Source: Cervus elaphus (taxonomy: Eukaryota; Chordata; Mammalia; Artiodactyla; Cervidae). From it: a stretch of DNA of 64,000 nt. The stretch lies in contig NW_025316720.1 of NCBI RefSeq assembly GCF_910594005.1, forward strand, positions 186,001 through 250,000, read 5' to 3'. The translations under genes were made by a program, and so were the position numbers. Below, one piece after another: positions 50,201 to 60,764 of the stretch. The notes under the pieces are model-generated. The model did not search any database. It saw only the letters and a program-made list of their open reading frames with translations, and was not told the DNA's origin. The first letter of the stretch is position 1; each line of letters opens with the position of its first letter.

Positions 50201-53200
50201 AAAAGGTGTGAAAAATTTGAGGAGCAAAAAAAAAAAAAAACCAGGAGCATGAAAAGGTGTGAAAAATCCGAGGAGCAAAAAAAAAAAAAAAAAAAAAAGA
50301 CCAGGAGCATGAAAAGGTGTGAAAAATGCGAGGAGAAAAAAAAAAAAAAAAGAAAGAAAGAAAGACCAGGAGCATGAAAAGGTGTGAAAAATGCGAGGAG
50401 CAAAAAAAAAAAAAAAAAAAAAGACCAGGAGCATGAAAAGTTGTGAAAAATGCGAGTAGCAAAAAAAAAAAAAAGAAAGACCAGGAGCATGAAAAGGTGT
50501 GAAAAATGCGAGGAGCAAAAAAAAAAAAAGAAAGACCAGGAGCATGAAAAGGTGTGAAAAATGCGACGAGCATGAAAAGTTGTGAAAAATGCGAGGAGCA
50601 TGAAGAGGTGTGAAAAATGCGAGGAGCATGAAAAGGTGTGAAAAATTCGAGGAGCAAAAAAAAAAAAAAAAAAAGAAAGACCAGGAGCATGAAAAGGTGT
50701 GAAAAATGCGGGGAGCAAAAAAAAAAAAAAGAAAGACCAGGAGCATGAATAGGTGTGAAAAATGCGACGAGCATGAAAAGTTGCGAAAAATGCGAGGAGC
50801 ATGAAGAGGTGTGAAAAATGCGAGGAGCATGAAAAGGTGTGAAAAATTCGAGGAGCAAAAAAAAAAAAAAAAAAAAGAAAGACCAGGAGCATGAAAAGGT
50901 GTGAAAAATGCGACGAGCATGAAAAGTTGCGAAAAATGCGAGGAGCATGAAGAGGAGTGAAAAATGCGAGGAGCATGAAAAGGTGTGAAAAATTCGAGGA
51001 GCAAAAAAAAAAAAAAAAAGACCAGGAGCATGAAAACGTGTGAAAAATTCGAGGAGCAAAAAAAAAAAAAAAAAAAAAAAGACCAGGAGCATGAAAAGGT
51101 GTGAAAAATGCGAGGAGCAAAAAAAAAAAAAAAGACCAGGAGCATGAAAAGGTGTGAAAAATGCGAGGAAAAAAAAAAAAAAAAAGAAAGACCAGGAGCA
51201 TGAAAAGGTGTGAAAAATGCGAGGAGCAAAAAAAAAAAAGAAAAAGAAAGACCAGGAGCATGAAAAGATGTGAAAAATGCGAGGAGCAAAAAAAAAAAAA
51301 AGAAAGACCAGGAGCATGAAAAGGTGTGAAAAATGCGAGGAGCAAAAAAAAAAAAAAGAAAGACCACGAGCATGAAAAGGTGTGAAAAATGCGACGAGCA
51401 TGAAAAGTTGCGAAAAATGCGAGGAGCATGAAGAGGTGTGAAAAATGCGAGGAGCATGAAAAGGTGTGAAAAATTCGAGGAGCAAAAAAAAAAAAAAAAA
51501 AGAAAGACCAGGAGCATGAAAAGGTGTGAAAAATGCGGGGAGCAAAAAAAAAAAAAAGAAAGACCAGGAGCATGAAAAGGTGTGAAAAATGCGACGAGCA
51601 TGAAAAGTTGCGAAAAATGCGAGGAGCATGAAGAGGTGTGAAAAATGAGAGGAGCATGAAAAGGTGTGAAAAATTCGAGGAGCAAAAAAAAAAAAAAAAA
51701 AAGACCAGGAGCATGAAAAGGTGTGAAAAATGCGAGGAGCAAAAAAAAAAAAAAAAAAAGAAAGACCAGGAGCATGAAAAGGTGTGAAAAATGCGGGGAG
51801 CAAAAAAAAAAAAAAAAAAAAAGAAAGACCAGGAGCATGAAAAGTTGTGAAAAATGCGAAGAGCAAAAAAAAAAAAAAGACCAGGAGCATGAAAAGGTGT
51901 GAAAAAAGCGAGGAGCAAAAAAAAAAAAAAAGAAAGACCAGGAGCATGAAAAGGTGTGAAAAATGCGACGAGCATGAAAAGTTGTGAAAAATGCGAGGAG
52001 CATGAAGAGGTGTGAAAAATGCGAGGAGCATGAAAAGGTGTGAAAAATTCGAGGAGCAAAAAAAAAAAAAAAAAAAGAAAGACCAGGAGCATGAAAAGGT
52101 GTGAAAAATGCGGGGAGCAAAAAAAAAAAAAAGAAAGACCAGGAGCATGAATAGGTGTGAAAAATGCGACGAGCATGAAAAGTTGCGAAAAATGCGAGGA
52201 GCATGAAGAGGTGTGAAAAATGCGAGGAGCATGAAAAGGTGTGAAAAATTCGAGGAGCAAAAAAAAAAAAAAAAAAAGAAAGACCAGGAGCATGAAAAGG
52301 TGTGAAAAATGCGACGAGCATGAAAAGTTGCGAAAAATGCGAGGAGCATGAAGAGGAGTGAAAAATGCGAGGAGCATGAAAAGGTGTGAAAAATGCGAGG
52401 AGCAAAAAAAAAAAAAAAAAAGACCAGGAGCATGAAAACGTGTGAAAAATTCGAGGAGCAAAAAAAAAAAAAAAAAAAAAAAGACCAGGAGCATGAAAAG
52501 GTGTGAAAAATGCGAGGAGCAAAAAAAAAAAAAAAGACCAGGAGCATGAAAAGGTGTGAAAAATGCGAGGAAAAAAAAAAAAAAAAAGAAAGACCAGGAG
52601 CATGAAAAGGTGTGAAAAATGCGAGGAGCAAAAAAAAAAAAGAAAAAGAAAGACCAGGAGCATGAAAAGATGTGAAAAATGCGAGGAGCAAAAAAAAAAA
52701 AAAAGAAAGACCAGGAGCATGAAAAGGTGTGAAAAATGCGAGGAGCAAAAAAAAAAAAAAGAAAGACCAGGAGCATGAAAAGGTGTGAAAAATGCGACGA
52801 GCAAGAAAAGTTGCGAAAAATGCGAGGAGCATGAAGAGGAGTGAAAAATGCGAGGAGCATGAAAAGGTGTGAAAAATTCGAGGAGCAAAAAAAAAAAAAA
52901 AAAGACCAGGAGCATGAAAACGTGTGAAAAATTCGAGGAGCAAAAAAAAAAAAAAAAAAAAAAAAGACCAGGAGCATGAAAAGGTGTGAAAAATGCGAGG
53001 AACAAAAAAAAAAAAAAAAGACCAGGAGCATGAAAAGGTGTGAAAAATGCGAGGAGCAAAAAAAAAAAAGAAAAAGAAAGACCAGGAGCATGAAAAGATG
53101 TGAAAAATGCGAGGAGCAAAAAAAAAAAAAAGAAAGACCAGGAGCATGAAAAGGTGTGAAAAATGCGAGGAGCAAAAAAAAAAAAAAGAAAGACCACGAG

Positions 53201-54116
53201 CATGAAAAGGTGTGAAAAATGCGACGAGCATGAAAAGTTGCGAAAAATGCGAGGAGCATGAAGAGGTGTGAAAAATGCGAGGAGCATGAAAAGGTGTGAA
53301 AAATTCGAGGAGCAAAAAAAAAAAAAAAAAAGAAAGACCAGGAGCATGAAAAGGTGTGAAAAATGCGGGGAGCAAAAAAAAAAAAAAGAAAGACCAGGAG
53401 CATGAAAAGGTGTGAAAAATGCGACGAGCATGAAAAGTTGCGAAAAATGCGAGGAGCATGAAGAGGTGTGAAAAATGAGAGGAGCATGAAAAGGTGTGAA
53501 AAATTCGAGGAGCAAAAAAAAAAAAAAAAAAAGACCAGGAGCATGAAAAGGTGTGAAAAATGCGAGGAGCAAAAAAAAAAAAAAAAAAAGAAAGACCAGG
53601 AGCATGAAAAGGTGTGAAAAACGCGGGGAGCAAAAAAAAAAAAAAAAAAAAAGAAAGACCAGGAGCATGAAAAGTTGTGAAAAATGCGAGGAGCAAAAAA
53701 AAAAAAAAGACCAGGAGCATGAAAAGGTGTGAAAAAAGCGAGGAGCAAAAAAAAAAAAAAGAAAGACCAGGAGCATGAAAAGGTGTGAAAAATGCGACGA
53801 GCATGAAAAGTTGTGAAAAATGCGAGGAGCATGAAGAGGTGTGAAAAATGCGAGGAGCATGAAAAGGTGTGAAAAATACGAGGAGCAAAAAAAAAAAAAA
53901 AAAAGGAAAGACCAGGAGCATGAAAAGGTGTGAAAAATGCGAGGAGCAAAAAAAAAAAAAAAGACCAGGAGCATGAAAAGGTGTGAAAAATGCGAGGAGC
54001 AAAAAAAAAAAAAAAAAAAAGAGAGACCAGGAGCATGAAAAGGTGTGAAAAATGCGAGGAGCAAAAAAAAAAAAAAAGACCAGGAGCATGAAAAGGTGTG
54101 AAAAATGCGAGGAGCA
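44210..54116 (+). repeat. 9.9-kb direct repeat, right copy (offset 12,581 bp)
   Basis: The left limit is the point where TGTGCAAAATGCGAG, coming from the divergent island, joins a GAAGAGG subunit; the matching point at 31630 is preceded by a GTTGTG subunit. The right limit is where the left copy enters TGAAAGACC monomers. Private changes include GCGAAG for GCGAGG near 51860, TGCGGGG for ACGCGGGG near 51795, GCGAGG for TTCGAGG near 52396 and GAGCAAG near 52802. I counted about ten base differences between the copies by eye. Confidence 0.9.
46356..49631 (+). repeat. Higher-order unit, 3,276 bp, type II boundary (second copy)
   Basis: GATCAG is at 46356 and 46698 and GACCCGGAAC at 46749. It has the same length and internal 370-bp duplication as 33775-37050. 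Differences seen include an uninterrupted A-tract where the first copy has C, and GTTGTG in the second GAGTAGC monomer (47530) against GGTGTG in the first copy. Confidence 0.93.
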
Positions 54117-55242
54117 AAAAAAAAAAAAAAAGACCAGGAGCATGAAAAGGTGTGAAAAATGCGAGGAGCAAAAAAAAAAAAAGACCAGGAGCATGAAAAG
54201 GTGTGAAAAATGCGAGGAGCAAAAAAAAAAAAAGACCAGGAGCATGAAAAGGTGTGAAAAATGCGAGGAACAAAAAAAAAAAAAGAAAGACCAGGAGCAT
54301 GAAAAGGTGTGAAAAATGCGAGGAGCATGAAGAGGTGTGCAAAATGCGAGGAGCATGAAAAGGTGTGAAAAATTTGAGGAGCAAAAAAAAAAAAAAACCA
54401 GGAGCATGAAAAGGTGTGCAAAATGCAAGGAGCAAAAAAAAAAAAAAAAAGACCAGGAACATGAAAAGGTGTGAAAAATGCGAGGAGCAAAAAAAAAAAA
54501 AAAAAGAAAGAAAGAAAGACCAGGAGCATGAAAAGGTGTGAAAAATGCGAGGAGCAAAAAAAAAAAAAAAAAAGGAAAGACCAGGAGCATGAAAAGGTGT
54601 GAAAAATGCGAGGAGCAAAAAAAAAAAAAAAGACCAGGAGCATGAAAAGGTGTGAAAAATGCGAGGAGCAAAAAAAAAAAAAAAAAAAAGAGAGACCAGG
54701 AGCATGAAAAGGTGTGAAAAATGCGAGGAGCAAAAAAAAAAAAAAAGACCAGGAGCATGAAAAGGTGTGAAAAATGCGAGGAGCAAAAAAAAAAAAAAAG
54801 ACCAGGAGCATGAAAAGGTGTGAAAAATGCGAGGAGCAAAAAAAAAAAAAAGACCAGGAGCATGAAAAGGTGTGAAAAATGCGAGGAGCAAAAAAAAAAA
54901 AAGACCAGGAGCATGAAAAGGTGTGAAAAATGCGAGGAACAAAAAAAAAAAAAGAAAGACCAGGAGCATGAAAAGGTGTGAAAAATGCGAGGAGCATGAA
55001 GAGGTGTGCAAAATGCGAGGAGCATGAAAAGGTGTGAAAAATTTGAGGAGCAAAAAAAAAAAAAAACCAGGAGCATGAAAAGGTGTGCAAAATGCAAGGA
55101 GCAAAAAAAAAAAAAAAAAGACCAGGAACATGAAAAGGTGTGAAAAATGCGAGGAGCAAAAAAAAAAAAAAAAAGAAAGAAAGAAAGACCAGGAGCATGA
55201 AAAGGTGTGAAAAATGCGAGGAGCAAAAAAAAAAAAGAAAAG
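53905..55242 (+). repeat. 669-bp tandem duplication of the unit tail
   Basis: GGAAAG recurs at 53905 and 54574, GAGAG at 54021 and 54690, and TGCAAGG at 54424 and 55093, each exactly 669 bp apart. The second copy starts inside what should be the A12-GAAAAGGAAAG monomer, here read as A18-GGAAAG. Both parent monomers end in AAGGAAAGACC, so a single exchange at that shared end explains the join. Confidence 0.93.
54132..54182 (+). repeat. Exemplar long monomer (38-bp core plus A-tract)
   Basis: A clean copy of the commonest monomer. It begins GACCAGGAGCATG, runs through AAAAGGTGTG and AAAAATGCGAG to GAGC, and ends in 13 A before the next GACCAG. Elsewhere the same core carries A(10-27), often followed by one or three GAAA steps. 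Diagnostic variants are single-base changes of this core: GATCAG, GACCCGGAAC, GACCACG, TTTGAG, TTCGAG, TCCGAG, TACGAG, GCGGGG, GCGAAG, GAGTAGC and TGCAAGG. Each recurs at a set place in the higher-order repeat. The core holds one CpG. Confidence 0.95.
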
Positions 55243-55353
55243 GAAAGACCAGGAGCATGAAAAGGTGTGAAAAATGCGAGGAGCAAAAAAAAAAAAAGAA
55301 AGACCAGGAGCATGAAAAGGTGTGAAAAAAGCGAGGAGTAAAAAAAAAAAAAA

Positions 55354-55898
55354 GATCAGGAGCATGAAAAGGTGTGAAAAAATTGAGGAGCAAAAAAAAA
55401 AAAAAAAAACCAGGAGCATGAAAAGGTGTGAAAAATGCGAGGAGCAAAAAAAAAAAAAAAAAAAAAGATCAGGAGCATGAAAAGGTGTGAAAAATGCGAG
55501 GAGAAAAAAAAAAAAAAAGACCCGGAACATGAAAAGGTGTGAAAAATGCGAGGAGCAAAAAAAAAAAAAAGACCACGAGCATGAAAAGGTGTGAAAAATG
55601 CGAGGAACAAAAAAAAAAAAAGAAAGGCCAGGAGCATGAAAAGGTGTGAAAAATGCGAGGAGCGTGAAGAGGTGTGCAAAATGCGAGGAGCATGAAAAGG
55701 TGTGAAAAATTTGAGGAGCAAAAAAAAAAAAAAACCAGGAGCATGAAAAGGTGTGAAAAATCCGAGGAGCAAAAAAAAAAAAAAAAAAAAAGACCAGGAG
55801 CATGAAAAGGTGTGAAAAATGCGAGGAGCAAAAAAAAAAAAAGAAAGACCAGGAGCATGAAAAGGTGTGAAAAATGCGAGGAGTAAAAAAAAAAAAAA
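55354..55898 (+). repeat. Minimal higher-order unit, 545 bp, type I boundary
   Basis: The shortest unit: GATCAG at 55354 and 55467, GACCCGGAAC at 55519, GACCACG, head triplet with GAAAGGCC in place of GAAAGACC (55622), TCCGAG, one plain monomer, and the last tail monomer ending GAGT. Head and tail are joined with the entire middle missing. A private T-to-A gives AAAAAATTGAG near 55380. Confidence 0.92.
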
Positions 55899-57858
55899 GA
55901 TCAGGAGCATGAAAAGGTGTGAAAAATTTGAGGAGCAAAAAAAAAAAAAAAAACCAGGAGCAAGAAAAGGTGTGAAAAATGCGAGGAGCAAAAAAAAAAA
56001 AAAAAAAAAAAGATCAGGAGCATGAAAAGGTGTGAAAAATGCGAGGAGAAAAAAAAAAAAAAAGACCCGGAACATGAAAAGGTGTGAAAAATGCGAGGAG
56101 CAAAAAAAAAAAAAAGACCACGAGCATGAAAAGGTGTGAAAAATGCGAGGAACAAAAAAAAAAAAAGAAAGGCCAGGAGCATGAAAAGGTGTGAAAAATG
56201 CGAGGAGCGTGAAGAGGTGTGCAAAATGCGAGGAGCATGAAAAGGTGTGAAAAATTTGAGGAGCAAAAAAAAAAAAAAACCAGGAGCATGAAAAGGTGTG
56301 AAAAATCCGAGGAGCAAAAAAAAAAAAAAAAAAAAAGACCAGGAGCATGAAAAGGTGTGAAAAATGCGAGGAGAAAAAAAAAAAAAAAAGAAAGAAAGAA
56401 AGACCAGGAGCATGAAAAGGTGTGAAAAATGCGAGGAGCAAAAAAAAAAAAAGACCAGGAGCATGAAAAGTTGTGAAAAATGCGAGTAGCAAAAAAAAAA
56501 AAAAGAAAGACCAGGAGCATGAAAAGGTGTGAAAAATGCGAGGAGCAAAAAAAAAAAAAGAAAGACCAGGAGCATGAAAAGGTGTGAAAAATGCGAGGAA
56601 AAAAAAAAAGAAAGACCAGGAGCATGAAAAGGTGTGAAAAATGCGGGGAGCAAAAAAAAAAAAAAGAAAGACCAGGAGCATGAAAAGGTGTGAAAAATGC
56701 GACGAGCATGAAAAGTTGCGAAAAATGCGAGGAGCATGAAGAGGTGTGAAAAATGCGAGGACCATGAAAAGGTGTGAAAAATTCGAGGAGCAAAAAAAAA
56801 AAAAAAAAAAGACCAGGAGCATGAAAAGGTGTGAAAAATGCGAGGAGCAAAAAAAAAAAAAAAAAAAGAAAGACCAGCAGCATGAAAAGGTGTGAAAAAC
56901 GCGGGGAGCAAAAAAAAAAAAAAAAAAAAAGAAAGACCAGGAGCATGAAAAGTTGTGAAAAATGCGAGGAGCAAAAAAAAAAAAAAGACCAGGAGCATGA
57001 AAAGGTGTGAAAAAAGCGAGGAGCAAAAAAAAAAAAAAGAAAGACCAGGAGCATGAAAAGGTGTGAAAAATGCGACGAGCATGAAAAGTTGTGAAAAATG
57101 CGAGGAGCATGAAGAGGTGTGAAAAATGCGAGGAGCATGAAAAGGTGTGAAAAATACGAGGAGCAAAAAAAAAAAAAAAAAAGGAAAGACCAGGAGCATG
57201 AAAAGGTGTGAAAAATGCGAGGAGCAAAAAAAAAAAAAAAGACCAGGAGCATGAAAAGGTGTGAAAAATGCGAGGAGCAAAAAAAAAAAAAAAAAAAAGA
57301 GAGACCAGGAGCATGAAAAGGTGTGAAAAATGCGAGGAGCAAAAAAAAAAAAAAGACCAGGAGCATGAAAAGGTGTGAAAAATGCGAGGAGCAAAAAAAA
57401 AAAAAAAGACCAGGAGCATGAAAAGGTGTGAAAAATGCGAGGAACAAAAAAAAAAAAAGAAAGACCAGGAGCATGAAAAGGTGTGAAAAATGCGAGGAGC
57501 ATGAAGAGGTGTGCAAAATGCGAGGAGCATGAAAAGGTGTGAAAAATTTGAGGAGCAAAAAAAAAAAAAAACCAGGAGCATGAAAAGGTGTGCAAAATGC
57601 AAGGAGCAAAAAAAAAAAAAAAAAGACCAGGAACATGAAAAGGTGTGAAAAATGCGAGGAGCAAAAAAAAAAAAAAAAAGAAAGAAAGAAAGACCAGGAG
57701 CATGAAAAGGTGTGAAAAATGCGAGGAGCAAAAAAAAAAAAGAAAAAGAAAGACCAGGAGCATGAAAAGGTGTGAAAAATGCGAGGAGCAAAAAAAAAAA
57801 AAGAAAGACCAGGAGCATGAAAAGGTGTGAAAAATGCGAGGAGTAAAAAAAAAAAAAA
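55899..57858 (+). repeat. Higher-order unit, 1,960 bp, type I boundary
   Basis: GATCAG is at 55899 and 56012 and GACCCGGAAC at 56064. Its first part repeats the 545-bp unit at exactly +545, including the GAAAGGCC variant. It has a private GAGCAAGAAAAGG near 55971. At about 56595 it jumps through the GAGG-A monomer into the section also at 35786, then a normal tail with GAAAAAG. The following boundary is type II. Confidence 0.9.
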
Positions 57859-60764
57859 GATCAGGAGCATGAAAAGGTGTGAAAAATTTGAGGAGCAAAA
57901 AAAAAAAAAAAAACCAGGAGCATGAAAAGGTGTGAAAAATGCAAGGAGCAAAAAAAAAAAAAAAAAGACCAGGAACATGAAAAGGTGTGAAAAATGCGAG
58001 GAGCAAAAAAAAAAAAAAAAAGAAAGAAAGAAAGACCAGGAGCATGAAAAGGTGTGAAAAATGCGAGGAGCAAAAAAAAAAAAGAAAAAGAAAGACCAGG
58101 AGCATGAAAAGGTGTGAAAAATGCGAGGAGCAAAAAAAAAAAAAGAAAGACCAGGAGCATGAAAAGGTGTGAAAAATGCGAGGATTAAAAAAAAAAAAAA
58201 GATCAGGAGCATGAAAAGGTGTGAAAAATGCGAGGAGAAAAAAAAAAAAAAGACCCGGAACATGAAAAGGTGTGAAAAATGCGAGGAGCAAAAAAAAAAA
58301 AAAGACCACGAGCATGAAAAGGTGTGAAAAATGCGAGGAACAAAAAAAAAAAAAGAAAGACCAGGAGCATGAAAAGGTGTGAAAAATGCGAGGAGCGTGA
58401 AGAGGTGTGCAAAATGCGAGGAGCATGAAAAGGTGTGAAAAATTTGAGGAGCAAAAAAAAAAAAAAAACCAGGAGCATGAAAAGGTGTGAAAAATGCGAG
58501 GAGCAAAAAAAAAAAAAAAAAAAAAAGACCAGGAGCATGAAAAGGTGTGAAAAATGCGAGGAGAAAAAAAAAAAAAAGAAAGAAAGAAAGACCAGGAGCA
58601 TGAAAAGGTGTGAAAAATGCGAGGAGCAAAAAAAAAAAAAAAAAAAAAGACCAGGAGCATGAAAAGTTGTGAAAAATGCGAGTAGCAAAAAAAAAAAAAA
58701 GAAAGACCAGGAGCATGAAAAGGTGTGAAAAATGCGGGGAGCAAAAAAAAAAAAAAGAAAGACCAGGAGCATGAAAAGGTGTGAAAAATGCGACGAGCAT
58801 GAAAAGTTGCGAAAAATGCGAGGAGCATGAAGAGGTGTGAAAAATGCGAGGAGCATGAAAAGGTGTGAAAAATTCGAGGAGCAAAAAAAAAAAAAAAAGA
58901 CCAGGAGCATGAAAAGGTGTGAAAAATGCGAGGAGAAAAAAAAAAAAAAAAAAAAAAGACCAGGAGCATGAAAAGGTGTGAAAAATGCGAGGAGAAAAAA
59001 AAAAAAAAAAAAAAGAAAGAAAGGCCAGGAGCATGAAAAGGTGTGAAAAATGCGAAGAGCAAAAAAAAAAAAGAAAAAAAAGAAAGAAAGACCAGGAGCA
59101 TGAAAAGGTGTGAAAAATGCGAAGAGCAAAAAAAAAAAAAAAAAAAAAGAAAGACCAGGAGCATGAAAAGGTGTGAAAAATGCGGGGAGCAAAAAAAAAA
59201 AAAAGAAAGACCAGGAGCATGAATAGTTGTGAAAAATGCGACGAGCATGAAAAGTTGTGAAAAATGCGAGGAGCATGAAGAGGTGTGAAAAATGCGAGGA
59301 GCATGAAAAGGTGTGAAAAATTCGAGGAGCAAAAAAAAAAAAAAAAAAAGAAAGACCAGGAGCATGAAAAGGTGTGAAAAATTCGAGGAGCAAAAAAAAA
59401 AAAAAAAAAAAAAAAGACCAGGAGCATGAAAAGGTGTGAAAAATGCGAGGAGCAAAAAAAAAAAAAAAGACCAGGAGCATGAAAAGGTGTGAAAAATGCG
59501 AGGAAAAAAAAAAAGAAAGACCAGGAGCATGAAAAGGTGTGAAAAATGCGGGGAGCAAAAAAAAAAAAAAGAAAGACCAGGAGCATGAAAAGGTGTGAAA
59601 AATGCGACGAGCATGAAAAGTTGCGAAAAATGCGAGGAGCATGAAGAGGTGTGAAAAATGCGAGGACCATGAAAAGGTGTGAAAAATTCGAGGAGCAAAA
59701 AAAAAAAAAAAAAAAGACCAGGAGCATGAAAAGGTGTGAAAAATGCGAGGAGCAAAAAAAAAAAAAAAAAAAAGAAAGACCAGCAGCATGAAAAGGTGTG
59801 AAAAAAGCGGGGAGCAAAAAAAAAAAAAAAAAAAAAGAAAGACCAGGAGCATGAAAAGTTGTGAAAAATGCGAGGAGCAAAAAAAAAAAAAAGACCAGGA
59901 GCATGAAAAGGTGTGAAAAAAGCGAGGAGCAAAAAAAAAAAAAAGAAAGACCAGGAGCATGAAAAGGTGTGAAAAATGCGACGAGCATGAAAAGTTGTGA
60001 AAAATGCGAGGAGCATGAAGAGGTGTGAAAAATGCGAGGAGCATGAAAAGGTGTGAAAAATACGAGGAGCAAAAAAAAAAAAAAAAAAGGAAAGACCAGG
60101 AGCATGAAAAGGTGTGAAAAATGCGAGGAGCAAAAAAAAAAAAAAAGACCAGGAGCATGAAAAGGTGTGAAAAATGCGAGGAGCAAAAAAAAAAAAAAAA
60201 AAAAGAGAGACCAGGAGCATGAAAAGGTGTGAAAAATGCGAGGAGCAAAAAAAAAAAAAAGACCAGGAGCATGAAAAGGTGTGAAAAATGCGAGGAGCAA
60301 AAAAAAAAAAAAAGACCAGGAGCATGAAAAGGTGTGAAAAATGCGAGGAACAAAAAAAAAAAAAGAAAGACCAGGAGCATGAAAAGGTGTGAAAAATGCG
60401 AGGAGCATGAAGAGGTGTGCAAAAAGCGAGGAGCATGAAAAGGTGTGAAAAATTTGAGGAGCAAAAAAAAAAAAAAACCAGGAGCATGAAAAGGTGTGCA
60501 AAATGCAAGGAGCAAAAAAAAAAAAAAAAAGACCAGGAACATGAAAAGGTGTGAAAAATGCGAGGAGCAAAAAAAAAAAAAAAAAGAAAGAAAGAAAGAC
60601 CAGGAGCATGAAAAGGTGTGAAAAATGCGAGGAGCAAAAAAAAAAAAGAAAAAGAAAGACCAGGAGCATGAAAAGGTGTGAAAAATGCGAGGAGCAAAAA
60701 AAAAAAAAGAAAGACCAGGAGCATGAAAAGGTGTGAAAAATGCGAGGAGTAAAAAAAAAAAAAA
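57859..60764 (+). repeat. Higher-order unit, 2,906 bp, type II, single-copy form
   Basis: GATCAG is at 57859 and 58201 and GACCCGGAAC at 58252. It matches the 3,276-bp units but with only one GAGTAGC block (58680), so it is the form without the 370-bp duplication. Private changes: GATT for GAGT before the second GATCAG (near 58184), TGCGAG for TCCGAG near 58495, AAAAGCGGGG near 59805, and TGTGCAAAAAGCGAG near 60418. Confidence 0.92.

Larger units (their letters stand above)
49632..55353 (+). repeat. Higher-order unit, 5,722 bp, type II start, doubled tail
   Basis: GATCAG is at 49632 and 49974 and GACCCGGAAC at 50025. It follows the matching unit at 37051 up to about 54116, then completes a tail, repeats 669 bp of it, and ends at GAGT with GAAAAGG upstream and a private AAAAAAGCGAGGAGT near 55327. 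It has two extra plain monomers in the tail compared with other units (54132-54235). Confidence 0.9.

Noticed and set aside
54052..54312. Short Lys-rich frames on the + strand such as this 86-codon one with repeated MKRCEKCEEQ
   Set aside because: The frame survives only while A-tract lengths keep it in phase, and it ends at the first cassette because 28 is not a multiple of 3. No start context or flanking gene structure is seen, and the same peptide repeats at every unit tail.
29131..55938. Open reading frame of 8,935 codons on the - strand (and similar frames of 6,208, 5,972, 4,258 and 4,065 codons)
   Set aside because: All three - strand frames are open together, the product is a Phe/Leu/Ser-rich read-through of T-tracts and monomers, and frame ends fall at GATCAG boundaries. 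The reading frame shifts with each A-tract length and each 28-bp subunit, so no protein is conserved. Composition explains it.
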